In this document: positions 23,363 through 31,619 of the stretch, piece after piece
Layout of the letters: each line of letters opens with the position of its first letter
How positions within the stretch are numbered: position 1 is the first letter of the stretch
Translations under genes and position numbers: made by a program
Notes under the pieces: generated by a model
Seen by the model: only the letters and a program-made list of their open reading frames with translations
Database searches by the model: none
Told to the model about the DNA's origin: nothing
Assembly: GCF_036781485.1 (NCBI RefSeq)
Contig: NZ_DAIQAX010000012.1
Span: forward strand, 9,269 to 40,985
DNA length: 31,717 bases
Direction: 5' to 3'
Source: Thermocrinis sp.
GTDB taxonomy: Bacteria > Aquificota > Aquificia > Aquificales > Aquificaceae

Positions 23363-24272
23363 GCTTGAGTTTATAACGCCAGCCTTTTTGGGTGGTGCAG
23401 ATCCTCTAAAGCCCGAGCTAAGACCTGCCAGTTTTGTGGGCCTTCTGCGCTTTTGGTGGAGAGCATTAAAGGGTGAGTGCGACATAGACAAGCTAAAGAA
23501 AGAGGAAACAGAGATTTTTGGTGGTAACGGTAAGTGTGCGTCTAAGGTAGCAATTAGAGTTTGGGGAAATGTAATACCAAAGAGACGATCCATCGGAGCA
23601 GGTTCAGGATTTAACTTAGCACTTATTGGTGAAGAGAAATATTTAGACCATTATATTGCAGCTCTCTGGGCATTGATCTTTTTGGGTGGTGTAGGTTCAA
23701 AAAGCAGAAGAGGAGGGGGGAATTTGGCTGTGGTTAAGGCTCCAGAAGGGCTATCCATATCCTTTACGCCTGCAGAAGATCTCTTTAATTGGTATAAAGA
23801 GAATCTTCAAAAGGCTAAAACTCTGGTTGGGGGGCATCTACGACCCTGTGAAAAGTATTCAAATATCCAAATTGATAATATAAAAATAGGAAGGACTCTT
23901 CACGATAGCTGGCGCAAGGCATTAGAAGAGATAGAAAACCAATATATAGAGTATAGACGCTCTATAAATGCTCAAAACCAAGAGGAGAAGAAGAAGATAT
24001 TAAAACTTGCCAATTTCGGTCTGCCTGTCTTTGGGAAAAAAGAGGTGGAAGGTGTTCTAGAAGGGAAAACTTTAAGAAGGAGAGCCAGTCCGCTTATAGT
24101 AAAGGTAATAAAACATCAAGAAAAATACCGGTGGGTTTTGATACTGTTATCAGGCGATATACTGCCCAAGGGGGCAAAGTTTAGATTCGAAGGTGAGTCA
24201 GAATATCCTGATCCACAAATATTAGAAGGAATGCTTAAGAGAAAAGAAAATTTAGAGGAGGGTTCAAAATGA
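23343..24272 (+). CDS. cmr1: Type III-B effector subunit Cmr1 (Cas7-like RAMP)
   Basis: 309 residues. The N-terminal FELEFITPAFLGGADP and the signature FVGLLRFWWRAL are typical of Cmr1, and GGVGSKSRRGGG is the glycine-rich RAMP loop. Cmr1 caps the 3' end of the guide RNA in the Cmr complex and helps target RNA binding. It starts inside calpL with the ribosome site GGGAGGG and overlaps cmr2 by 4 nt. Confidence 0.92.
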   Translation: MKKLTFELEFITPAFLGGADPLKPELRPASFVGLLRFWWRALKGECDIDKLKKEETEIFGGNGKCASKVAIRVWGNVIPKRRSIGAGSGFNLALIGEEKYLDHYIAALWALIFLGGVGSKSRRGGGNLAVVKAPEGLSISFTPAEDLFNWYKENLQKAKTLVGGHLRPCEKYSNIQIDNIKIGRTLHDSWRKALEEIENQYIEYRRSINAQNQEEKKKILKLANFGLPVFGKKEVEGVLEGKTLRRRASPLIVKVIKHQEKYRWVLILLSGDILPKGAKFRFEGESEYPDPQILEGMLKRKENLEEGSK

Positions 24273-26086
24273 TCCTTCACATTTTCACCTTCTCACCCGT
24301 TCAAGGCTTTATATCAAGCTCTCGCAGGCTTTCTGACCTCTACCACTCAAGCTTACTACTTTCTACAATCACCGAAAAGGTCATTGAGAGTTTGACGAGA
24401 GATTTAAAAGTTGAAGTGATTTATCCAGTTTCCGTAAAAGGGGGAGAGGGTTTAGCCAACTATCCAAATAGAGTTGTATTCTTGGCAAATGAGTGTGTTT
24501 GCGAAGAAGCGATAAGCAAATTCCATATGGTTTGGAAGGAAATCTACGAAAAAATCCTTCAAGAAGTCCTAATCAGAGCTACAGAAGAAAAAAATAAGAT
24601 AGAGCAACAAGCTAAGCTTCACCTTGAGAACTACTTTAGAACCTACTGTGAATGCTCCACTACAGAAGAAACTAAAAGATGGAAAGAAGAACTAAAACAA
24701 AATCTAAAAGAAGACTTCGATGATTATGCGGTCGCTTACGATTGGACGGAGAGAAAACTCGGCTCTCTAAAATCCAAAAAACCATACAAGCCTCTCTTGG
24801 ATGATTACACATACGAGAACAAGTATCCTGATGGTTGTACCTTATGTGGAGAAAGGGCTCATCTGGCAATTGATTGGGAAAGGTTTAGGAAAGGCCTCCA
24901 AAGAAACGTAAGGCACTACCTTAAGGAAGGAGAAAAACTCTGCGGTGTATGCCTTGTAAAAAGATTTGCCTTTTTCTACCTTAAAAGAAAAAGCTTTCCT
25001 TCTCTTCATGATATAGCCAACGCAGGTTTTAAAGAAGCTTTGAAAGAATTTGAGGAAAAACACGAGTATCATACACAAGAGTTAAAATCTCTCCTTGCGC
25101 AGTACATGGGAGTGGAAGAGGGTAAAAAGAGTCTTTGGGAATACAACGCAGAGCTCTTTGAGATAGATGAGCTTGAAAGGATAAAGAGGGAAGATGAGGA
25201 GTTGAAGTTTGTGATTGAAAATTTGATCTCAAATCTTCAGTTCATTTACAACCACGGTCTTTTGCACCAACCGTCAAAGAACTACTTTGCCCTTATTCTT
25301 TCCGACGGAGACAGCATAGGAGAGTGGCTTGGACTGAAGGGTGAAAAAAGAAAAAAGCCGCTGACGGAAGAGTTTCACAGGGAATTCTCCGAAAGACTTT
25401 CCGAGTATGCGAAGAATATAAGAAGTTTGGAAGAAGGCAAATTTGGTCTTAGGATTGTCTATGCGGGTGGTGATGACGTTCTTGCGGTAGCAGACCTAAA
25501 GGAATTTTTGGACTTTGCAGAAAAGTTAAATCCTTTCTTCAAACAAAGTGTGGGAGAAAACGCCTCTGTCAGCGCAGGAATAGTAATAGGGCATCAAAAG
25601 GAAAATCTCGCTTATCTATTGGACGAGGTCAGAAAGGCAGAAAAAATGGCAAAGAGTGTAAAAGGAAAGTCTGCTTTTTGCATTACCGTAATCCCAAGGG
25701 GAGGAGCACCTGTTAGCTTTCGTGCCAAGTGGGAGTTTTTGAAGCTCCTCAAGGACACCATTTCATACTTTGAGAAAGACATCATAGGAGACAGGACTGT
25801 GTATGACCTCAAGCAGATAGTGAGCAAATTTAAAGATAAGAGTGAGAACGTGCAAATAATTTTAGCCCTTCTTAAGGGAATGCTCAGAAGAAGGGTGGAT
25901 GAAAGAAAGCTAAAAGAACACTTAGAAAAGGACAAAGAGTCTTTTATTGAGGACTACTTGGAAAGACTTAGATCGTTCTTAGATTACTCAGACCTTGAGA
26001 ACTTTGCAAACTTATTCTATACCGCTCGATTTTTAGCAAAGGAAAGGAGGGAAAAAAGTTATGAAGTTGTTGGAGCTAACGCCTGA
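24269..26086 (+). CDS. cmr2: Cmr2/Cas10, cyclic oligoadenylate synthase, without HD domain
   Basis: 605 residues, short for the family. The protein begins directly with the first palm-like domain (ILHIFTFSPVQGFISSSRR), so the N-terminal HD nuclease is missing. A zinc-ribbon with CTLCGE and LCGVC lies around residues 190-225. A DGDSIG stretch precedes the polymerase motif YAGGDDVLAV, with GGDD at 400-403. The palm site is thus intact for making cyclic oligoadenylate, while direct DNA cleavage is not expected. Activity in this operon should act through its two ligand-activated effectors. The 3' end overlaps cmr3 by 26 nt. Confidence 0.92.
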   Translation: MILHIFTFSPVQGFISSSRRLSDLYHSSLLLSTITEKVIESLTRDLKVEVIYPVSVKGGEGLANYPNRVVFLANECVCEEAISKFHMVWKEIYEKILQEVLIRATEEKNKIEQQAKLHLENYFRTYCECSTTEETKRWKEELKQNLKEDFDDYAVAYDWTERKLGSLKSKKPYKPLLDDYTYENKYPDGCTLCGERAHLAIDWERFRKGLQRNVRHYLKEGEKLCGVCLVKRFAFFYLKRKSFPSLHDIANAGFKEALKEFEEKHEYHTQELKSLLAQYMGVEEGKKSLWEYNAELFEIDELERIKREDEELKFVIENLISNLQFIYNHGLLHQPSKNYFALILSDGDSIGEWLGLKGEKRKKPLTEEFHREFSERLSEYAKNIRSLEEGKFGLRIVYAGGDDVLAVADLKEFLDFAEKLNPFFKQSVGENASVSAGIVIGHQKENLAYLLDEVRKAEKMAKSVKGKSAFCITVIPRGGAPVSFRAKWEFLKLLKDTISYFEKDIIGDRTVYDLKQIVSKFKDKSENVQIILALLKGMLRRRVDERKLKEHLEKDKESFIEDYLERLRSFLDYSDLENFANLFYTARFLAKERREKSYEVVGANA

Positions 26087-27017
26087 AGATGCGCTAACCT
26101 TTGGAAGTTTAAAAAACTTTACCGCGGGAGAGTCCCATTATCAACAGGTTAGCTTTCCACCACCCATAATGAGGTTTTTCTCTTTGGGTGACGGAGCCGC
26201 TCTAAGGGTAATGGGAGTTTTCATAAAACACAAAGGCGAACTGTTTCTCCCAATGCCTGCGGATTGCCTAAGTATGAGAAAGAAAGAGGAAGGCAAGGTC
26301 TACGTTCCAAAGTGGAGCGAGGAATTGAAAAGACCTTTTGTGGTACCTTTTGAAGGGCAGGGGCTTTTAAGCCTTGAACAGGCGAAGGGTTTTTGTAGTT
26401 TTTCTAATTTTGCAGAAAGTTATGCCAAAGGGAAGGGCTTTTCCACAAAAAAGGAAATCCTATTCCAAGAGGAAGAGAGGGTTGGGGTAAAGCTAAACTA
26501 CGACAAAAGGGTATCCCAAGAGGGCTATCTCTACTCAAGGGTTTATTTGAGATTTAAAGACTCTCACATAGTGCTTTTGGTAGATCAAGACGTGGAAAAG
26601 TCGTTTTTTGCTACTGTGGGGGGAGAGAGAAAGTATGCTAAAGTTAAGCCCGTTGAGGACAGATTTTTAGACTTTCTAAACTCCACCGTCAGCATTGAAA
26701 AAGGCGGGCTTTACAAGTTCTACTCCACAACCCACCTTTACGTGGATTTAAAAGGAGAGATATGGCTTAGTGAACACATAAAGTTTAAGGTAGAGTGGGT
26801 TTCTTCTTTGGAGCCTGAATGGGTTTCGGGCTTTGCAAAGCCTTTCCTTTACATGCTTAGGCCAGGCACAGTGCTCTGGCTTAGGGCATTAGAAAGTGGA
26901 ATGTGCAAAAGGCTATGTCAGATTTCTTCCCACAAGGAAGTTATTAAGTATGGTAATGAGTCTAAAGATCTACTCAAAAGAGGTTGGAACAGTGGAATCC
27001 TTTTGGAGGTGGCATAG
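26061..27017 (+). CDS. cmr3: Type III-B subunit Cmr3 (Cas5-like RAMP)
   Basis: 318 residues. The N-terminus LLELTPEDALTFGSLKNFTAGE is the Cmr3 pattern (ITP-D-FRDG-PF-G in relatives), followed by PPIMRFFSLGDG. Cmr3 binds the 5' handle of the guide RNA next to Cmr2. AAAGGAGGG, 13-14 nt before the ATG, lies inside cmr2. The gene ends directly before the next start. Confidence 0.88.
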   Translation: MKLLELTPEDALTFGSLKNFTAGESHYQQVSFPPPIMRFFSLGDGAALRVMGVFIKHKGELFLPMPADCLSMRKKEEGKVYVPKWSEELKRPFVVPFEGQGLLSLEQAKGFCSFSNFAESYAKGKGFSTKKEILFQEEERVGVKLNYDKRVSQEGYLYSRVYLRFKDSHIVLLVDQDVEKSFFATVGGERKYAKVKPVEDRFLDFLNSTVSIEKGGLYKFYSTTHLYVDLKGEIWLSEHIKFKVEWVSSLEPEWVSGFAKPFLYMLRPGTVLWLRALESGMCKRLCQISSHKEVIKYGNESKDLLKRGWNSGILLEVA

Positions 27018-28208
27018 ATGGAAAAGAGTCTTTTAGTAAGCTTTATAGGGGGCTCTAGGGGGAAAAGATCCTACGAAAATATCAAGTACAGGTTTTCCGA
27101 AGAGGAAGTAAGAGAAAGCTACCTTTTTGGTATAGCCCTTTTTGAACACCTGCGCCAAAAGGGAGAGGACTTAGAGCTTCTCTTTGTGGGAACCACTGGC
27201 TCTGGCTGGTCTGAACTTATCAATGTGAAGCAATCACAAGATCAAGAGATAGAAGAACTTTTTGACAGGATAATAGAACTGGAAAAAGCACAAAAAGTCA
27301 GCGACGAGGTGCTGTCTGAGTGGATAAGCAAGATAAAAGAAAGTGTAGATGTAGAAATTCACTACATACTTCTTGAAAACCCACCGGAGCTTGAAAGTAT
27401 ATCCAAAAGCGTTATGCAAAAAGTTCTGAGCTTGGGAGACTACAAAAAGATCATCCTTGATATTACACACGCTTACAGGTTTGTGCCATACGTGGTGCTC
27501 CTTGACCTTATGGTGATTAAAAAGCTGAAGAGCTTTGAGTTGGAGATATACTATGGCTTTTTGGAGCATGCGTTAGAGGATGGCTCAAGGCCGGTGAAGC
27601 GCCTGAGCCATTTGGAAGAGCTGGTAAAGCTAAACGAAGCCCTAAGCCTTTTTGAAAACGCAGGGGACTTTAGAAGCTACTTCCAACTGGCTGGGGTAGA
27701 CGAAAGCTATGCACGCGGAACTTACTTTGAGGTAGAAATAAACAGGCCTGCCACAAAGGCACTTAGAAATCTTGCAAATCTCAAAACGCAAAAGCAATAC
27801 TTAGAGCCCTTGCATCAACGGGTTGTGGAAAAATATATCTTTGGCTTGCTGGATGACCGCCTGGAAAGCAGGATGAGAAACAGAGCTAAGTTCTTCTACG
27901 AAAGGGGTCAGTATTTGAAGGCAATAACCTTGCTTTACGAAGCTATACTGGTAAAAGGTATAAGGATCTTTGGCTTGGGAGATGATCAATTCTACAAAAA
28001 CAGAGAAGAGGTAAAAGCTCTTCTGGATAGAAGCGGTGATGAAAGGTGGATCAAGTTTAAAAATCTTAGGAATGCTTGCGTTCACGGGACTCCACCTCAG
28101 GAAGCTGAGGTGCTCAGTGCTGTCCTTTCGGAGGATAAGTTCAAGGAAATCTTTGAATTGGGTTTTGAAATCTTTGAAAACTTAACTAAGGGGGGCGGAA
28201 ATGCGTAA
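27018..28208 (+). CDS. CARF-HEPN ribonuclease of the Csx1/Csx2 DxTHG (TM1812) group
   Basis: 396 residues. The CARF half opens with SLLVSFIGGSRGKRSYE, continues LELLFVGTTGSGWSEL and has IILDITHAYRFVP, the DxTHG-type motif (here DITHA). The C-terminal HEPN domain carries Rx4H in LRNACVHGTP (Arg351, His356). Relatives are RNases switched on by cyclic oligoadenylate that cut RNA broadly and slow cell growth. It lies inside the Cmr gene row, between cmr3 and cmr4, with ribosome site GGAGGTGG and a 0-nt gap, so it is made together with the complex. The ligand ring size is not evident from sequence. Confidence 0.86.
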   Translation: MEKSLLVSFIGGSRGKRSYENIKYRFSEEEVRESYLFGIALFEHLRQKGEDLELLFVGTTGSGWSELINVKQSQDQEIEELFDRIIELEKAQKVSDEVLSEWISKIKESVDVEIHYILLENPPELESISKSVMQKVLSLGDYKKIILDITHAYRFVPYVVLLDLMVIKKLKSFELEIYYGFLEHALEDGSRPVKRLSHLEELVKLNEALSLFENAGDFRSYFQLAGVDESYARGTYFEVEINRPATKALRNLANLKTQKQYLEPLHQRVVEKYIFGLLDDRLESRMRNRAKFFYERGQYLKAITLLYEAILVKGIRIFGLGDDQFYKNREEVKALLDRSGDERWIKFKNLRNACVHGTPPQEAEVLSAVLSEDKFKEIFELGFEIFENLTKGGGNA

Positions 28209-29085
28209 AGAGATCTACCTTCTTAAAACCATCACACCACTGCACATAGGTGCAGGTCAAGGATTGGGGTATGTTGATCTGCCGGTGGTGCGCGAAGTGC
28301 ATACCAACTTTCCCTATATTCCTGGAACGAGCTTGAAGGGAGCGCTGAGAAACTTGGAAATAAACCAAATTGCAATGACGATTGGGGAAAAGCCCTCGCA
28401 GGTAGAGGAAAGACTAACCAAAGGTGAGCTAAAAGACAAGAGTATGCTAAGACTTGCAAAGATCTTTGGCATTGCGGGAGAGGGAGCGGAAGAGGGAAAA
28501 GAAGTGGGAGCGGGCAAAGTTTTGTTTTCTGACGGCTTTATCTTACTTTTCCCTGTAAAATCTGCAAAGGGAATATTTTCACTAACTACATGCCCATATG
28601 CCATAAACAGGTTCTTTGAGTTTGTGGGACTTGACCAAAGAATAAAAGAAGTGCAGGAGGGCAAGGTAAAGGTTTTGGATACAAAGGAGCACAAAAATTT
28701 AATAAATGGTAAGCTGTTGCTTGAGGAGTTTATTTTTGAAGCGGAAGATTCACAAGAGCTAAAAGGGTTTGTTGAACTTTTAAAGGGTGTTTTGGGAGAA
28801 GAAAACATAAAAAGGTTTGTATGCGTAAGCGATACGGACTTTAGGGACTTTGTAAGCAACTACACAGAAGTTCAAACGCACATAAAGATAGATCTGGATA
28901 CGGGCACCGTCGAAGAGGGAGCCCTATGGACAGAAGAATACGTTCCCGCTGAATCTGTTTTTGTGTTTGGCTTGACCTTCTTAGAAGATATAGAATACTC
29001 TCCACCTTCTACCTTTCACCTTGGTGGAGACATAACTACGGGTAAAGGCTTTGTTAAGGTTCAAAGGTTGGAGGTGCAAATATGA
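28201..29085 (+). CDS. cmr4: Type III-B backbone subunit Cmr4 (Cas7)
   Basis: 294 residues. The N-terminal LLKTITPLHIGAGQGLGYVD places Asp26 exactly where Cmr4 proteins carry the residue that cuts target RNA at 6-nt intervals. FPYIPGTSLKGALR is the RAMP signature, and the C-terminus has the glycine-rich LGGDITTGKGFV. Target RNA cleavage, and thus shutdown of signalling, should be intact. It overlaps the CARF-HEPN gene by 8 nt and cmr5 by 4 nt. Confidence 0.94.
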   Translation: MRKEIYLLKTITPLHIGAGQGLGYVDLPVVREVHTNFPYIPGTSLKGALRNLEINQIAMTIGEKPSQVEERLTKGELKDKSMLRLAKIFGIAGEGAEEGKEVGAGKVLFSDGFILLFPVKSAKGIFSLTTCPYAINRFFEFVGLDQRIKEVQEGKVKVLDTKEHKNLINGKLLLEEFIFEAEDSQELKGFVELLKGVLGEENIKRFVCVSDTDFRDFVSNYTEVQTHIKIDLDTGTVEEGALWTEEYVPAESVFVFGLTFLEDIEYSPPSTFHLGGDITTGKGFVKVQRLEVQI

Positions 29086-29453
29086 AAAGTAAGGTTCAAG
29101 AGGTTGCAAGGTTGGCTTATGAGTGTGTGGTGCAAGTAAAAGACAAAGATTTTGCGTCAAAATACTTATCTTATGCAAGAAAATTGCCTTCTATGATAAC
29201 TCACAATGGTCTTTTAGTCACGGTTGCCTTTGCCAAAGCTAAAAAAGAGCAAGCTTGGAGGACCCTTTTGGAACACATAGAAAGCTTTCTAAGGAAAGAA
29301 GGGATAAAAAAGGATCAAAAGGACCTAATAGAGTTCCTTTCTGATTGCGAAGTTCAGGAATACAGGTTAATAACCAAAAGGGTGTTATACTTTTCCAATT
29401 GGTTAAAACGAATTGCAGAAGGGGAGATAAGGGATGAAGGTAAAGGAAATTAA
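29082..29453 (+). CDS. cmr5: Type III-B small subunit Cmr5 (Cas11)
   Basis: 123 residues, helical. The pattern ASKYLSYARKLPSMITHNGL, then LVTVAFAKAK, is typical of Cmr5, which forms the inner filament of the Cmr complex along the target RNA. ATGA overlap with cmr4; 20-nt overlap with cmr6. Confidence 0.88.
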   Translation: MKSKVQEVARLAYECVVQVKDKDFASKYLSYARKLPSMITHNGLLVTVAFAKAKKEQAWRTLLEHIESFLRKEGIKKDQKDLIEFLSDCEVQEYRLITKRVLYFSNWLKRIAEGEIRDEGKGN

Positions 29454-30282
29454 ACAGCTATTAAGTCAGACCGACAATCCCGCACTGCTTTTCAACAAAC
29501 TTTTACTTTTCAAATATGTAGAACAGATCCCTAAGGATCAAGAGATAAGAAAGAAATACATAAAGCGTTTTTTGGAGAGTCTCAGAGGAAAAGGAGTATT
29601 AGAGCAGCCAAAGCCGGAGGGTATAAACCGAAGAAGTTTTAGGTTGAGAACTGCCTACAGGTTGGTCATTGGGGCTGGCTATCCATCTTTTGTTGAAAAC
29701 GGTTTTTTGTTTCACCACATATACGGCATTCCCTACATTCCCGGGGAGACACTAAAGGGTCTTGCAAGGTTTGTATTTATGCTTTCAATAGCGGAATCTC
29801 TAAAAGAAAAAGTTAAACTCTCCGAGCTGGAGGAGGAGCTGTCCGAAGAGAAAAATATAGATGCGGTGCCACAAAAAATTAAAATACTCTTTGACGATTA
29901 CGAAATAGAAAACCCTGTGGAAACATTCTTAAAAATCTCTGGCTCCAAAAAGAGAAGGGGACAGATAATATTTTTTGACGCATACCCTGTTAGCTTTAAC
30001 CCTTCAAATGACTTTGAGATAGATATTATGAACCCGCACTATGGAGAGTATTACCAACAAAACAAAGCACCCGCAGATTGGTTGAACCCTACTCCCATAC
30101 ACTTTTTAGCTCTAAAGGAAGGCATAGAGTTTGAATTTAGCTTGGGAATTGCACCCCTTGAACCCCTAAGGGAAGAGAAGGAAAGCATACTTTTGGAAAC
30201 CGCAAAGAGACTGCTTGAGATAGGCCTTAAAAACTTTGGAGTTGGAAGTAAAAAGCTTAAGGGCTATGGGTGGTTTAAGTGA
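29434..30282 (+). CDS. cmr6: Type III-B subunit Cmr6 (Cas7-like RAMP)
   Basis: 282 residues. The signature YGIPYIPGETLKGLARFVF and the C-terminal FGVGSKKLKGYGWF belong to the Cmr6 group, and NPTPIHFLALKEG fits too. Cmr6 sits near the 3' guide end with Cmr1. The start is within cmr5, preceded by AGGGGAGATAAGGG. Its TGA shares one base with the ATG of the next gene, so translation of that gene is coupled. Confidence 0.9.
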   Translation: MKVKEIKQLLSQTDNPALLFNKLLLFKYVEQIPKDQEIRKKYIKRFLESLRGKGVLEQPKPEGINRRSFRLRTAYRLVIGAGYPSFVENGFLFHHIYGIPYIPGETLKGLARFVFMLSIAESLKEKVKLSELEEELSEEKNIDAVPQKIKILFDDYEIENPVETFLKISGSKKRRGQIIFFDAYPVSFNPSNDFEIDIMNPHYGEYYQQNKAPADWLNPTPIHFLALKEGIEFEFSLGIAPLEPLREEKESILLETAKRLLEIGLKNFGVGSKKLKGYGWFK

Positions 30283-30644
30283 TGGAGTGGATAATCCTAC
30301 TCGTCTTTAGCTTGATACTTCTTGGATGGAGGATAAACGAAGAGATGTCTTCTATTCAACCACCAACAAATCCCTTTACTTCAAAAAAACAAGAAGACCA
30401 GTCCAGTTTTTCCGAAGATGACGAGAACACGGCGTTTATGGACGACTCTTTTAGTAGTAGTTCAGGGACTGACTTTGGTCTAAGCCATTTTGACGACAAA
30501 AACAGTTATTCCGACATTTACACCGATCCATCTTACTGCCATCTCCCGGGGAATATTTACTATCACATTTGCCACGACGACAGTTCGAGCAGTTATAACG
30601 ATTGGAGCTCTTGGGATAGTGGTTCTTCTAATTGGGATAGCTGA
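30282..30644 (+). CDS. Single-pass membrane protein with Ser/Asp-rich tail, last gene of the CRISPR operon
   Basis: 120 residues. A hydrophobic N-terminal helix (MEWIILLVFSLILLGW, about 2-16) is followed by a disordered acidic region rich in Ser, Asp, Tyr and Trp (SSSSYNDWSSWDSGSSNWDS at the end), with two cysteines at about 90 and 100 (PSYCHLP, HICHDD). The ATG overlaps the cmr6 TGA (TGATG), so it is translationally coupled to the Cmr complex. I know no family for it; similar Ser/Asp/Trp tails occur on unrelated membrane proteins, so homology searches may mislead. Membrane effectors are a recurring theme among type III CRISPR accessory proteins, but a function cannot be assigned. Confidence 0.65.
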   Translation: MEWIILLVFSLILLGWRINEEMSSIQPPTNPFTSKKQEDQSSFSEDDENTAFMDDSFSSSSGTDFGLSHFDDKNSYSDIYTDPSYCHLPGNIYYHICHDDSSSSYNDWSSWDSGSSNWDS

Positions 30645-30658
30645 GACTAAGATATAAT
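30632..30658 (+). promoter_or_regulatory. Promoter of the secreted-protein gene
   Basis: TATAAT at 30653-30658 and TTGGGA at 30632-30637, 15 nt apart (short spacer). It suggests that the gene at 30678 can be transcribed separately from the CRISPR operon. Confidence 0.4.
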
Positions 30659-30677
30659 GAATTACAGGAGGCGTACT

Positions 30678-31310
30678 ATGAAAAAGTTTCTTTTGGCGAT
30701 GGTGCTTTTTGCGGCTTCACCAGTAGTTAAGTCTCAAGAAAACCCATTCCTTGTGCCCGAGAGGGCAAACGCGCGCATAAACGTATCGGTTCAGATAGCA
30801 AAGCAAATAAAAGAAAGAGGATACAACAAGATAGCAGTGATCTATATGAACACTTCTGACCTTTGTGCTTTGACTGCAGCCTCTTTGGTGGCAAGTTTAA
30901 AAACCTTGGGTGTAGAGGCATACTACCTTAAAGGCGGAGATTTTGATCTTCCTCTAAAGATAAGGAACTTGGGAGCAGAATGGATCTATCTTGCTTACTT
31001 TGGAGATATGCCTTATGAAGAAGTCCAAAAGGCACTAAACCAGGATTTGCATACGCTGGCTTCTGAGTTTGAGAGGGTAAATCTGCTGGTTCATCCTTCC
31101 ACTTTGGGACTTGGCTTCTTTGCAGGTGCTTTGGTGGATGACAAAGTCGGAGAGTTTTTAAGCAAATCTAACATAAAAGGCTTTACCATCAAACAGGGCA
31201 AAGTTGAGATGGTAAGCGTAAGGGCAAAGGACTTGGATTTGACAATAGAAACAGAGCCACAGTCCCAAAGGGAAAAGCCAAAAGCTCCAACCAAGAAGAA
31301 AACGAGATAA
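30678..31310 (+). CDS. Uncharacterised secreted (periplasmic) protein
   Basis: 210 residues. The ATG at 30678 follows AGGAGGCG and gives a classical signal peptide (KKFLLAMVLFAASPVVKSQ); the frame extends 7 codons upstream without support. The mature part alternates strands and helices (KIAVIYMNTSDLCALTAASL, GVEAYYLKGGDFDLPL, EWIYLAYFGD), as in a Rossmann-like or periplasmic-binding-like domain, and ends with a basic PKAPTKKKTR. I do not recognise the family. With its own promoter it is probably not part of the CRISPR system. Confidence 0.7.
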   Translation: MKKFLLAMVLFAASPVVKSQENPFLVPERANARINVSVQIAKQIKERGYNKIAVIYMNTSDLCALTAASLVASLKTLGVEAYYLKGGDFDLPLKIRNLGAEWIYLAYFGDMPYEEVQKALNQDLHTLASEFERVNLLVHPSTLGLGFFAGALVDDKVGEFLSKSNIKGFTIKQGKVEMVSVRAKDLDLTIETEPQSQREKPKAPTKKKTR

Positions 31311-31313
31311 ACA

Positions 31314-31511
31314 ATGGAGATAGCATACAAAGATTTTCACAGAAAAATGACACCCTTTAGGGAAGAGAGCTTGGAAGATATACTGGAAAACCAGGTAAAT
31401 CAATGGATAAGGCTAAATAATATTCAGGTCATAAACGTGGAAACTCTTTGGGAGAGAAATAGCCACGTATCGGTAGGTGTGAGAGTTTGGTATGTGAAAA
31501 AGCGAGTATAG
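31314..31511 (+). CDS. Small uncharacterised protein (65 aa)
   Basis: Starts 4 nt after the secreted-protein gene stops, so probably translated from the same message; the ribosome site is weak. The pattern LEDILENQVNQWIRLNNIQV followed by a beta hairpin (INVETLWERN, VSVGVRVWYVKKRV) resembles small Cse60-like proteins, but the match is loose and no role follows from it. Confidence 0.5.
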   Translation: MEIAYKDFHRKMTPFREESLEDILENQVNQWIRLNNIQVINVETLWERNSHVSVGVRVWYVKKRV

Positions 31512-31589
31512 TATTCATTCATAGATTAGGACTACTGACCTTTGAATTTTGTCTATCAGTATGGCTTGGGGTCAGAAAAGGACAGAGCT

Positions 31590-31615
31590 TTGACTATCTA
31601 GAAACTTGATATAAT
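31590..31615 (+). promoter_or_regulatory. Strong promoter with extended -10
   Basis: TGA-TATAAT, an extended -10 (31607-31615), with TTGACT at 31590-31595. The 14-nt spacer is shorter than usual, but an extended -10 tolerates a poor -35. It points right, into non-coding structured sequence. Confidence 0.55.
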
Positions 31616-31619
31616 AAAA

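Noticed and set aside
28314..28859. 181-codon minus-strand frame inside cmr4
   Set aside because: Antisense to a clear Cmr4; Ser/Phe/Pro-rich shadow composition and no ribosome site.
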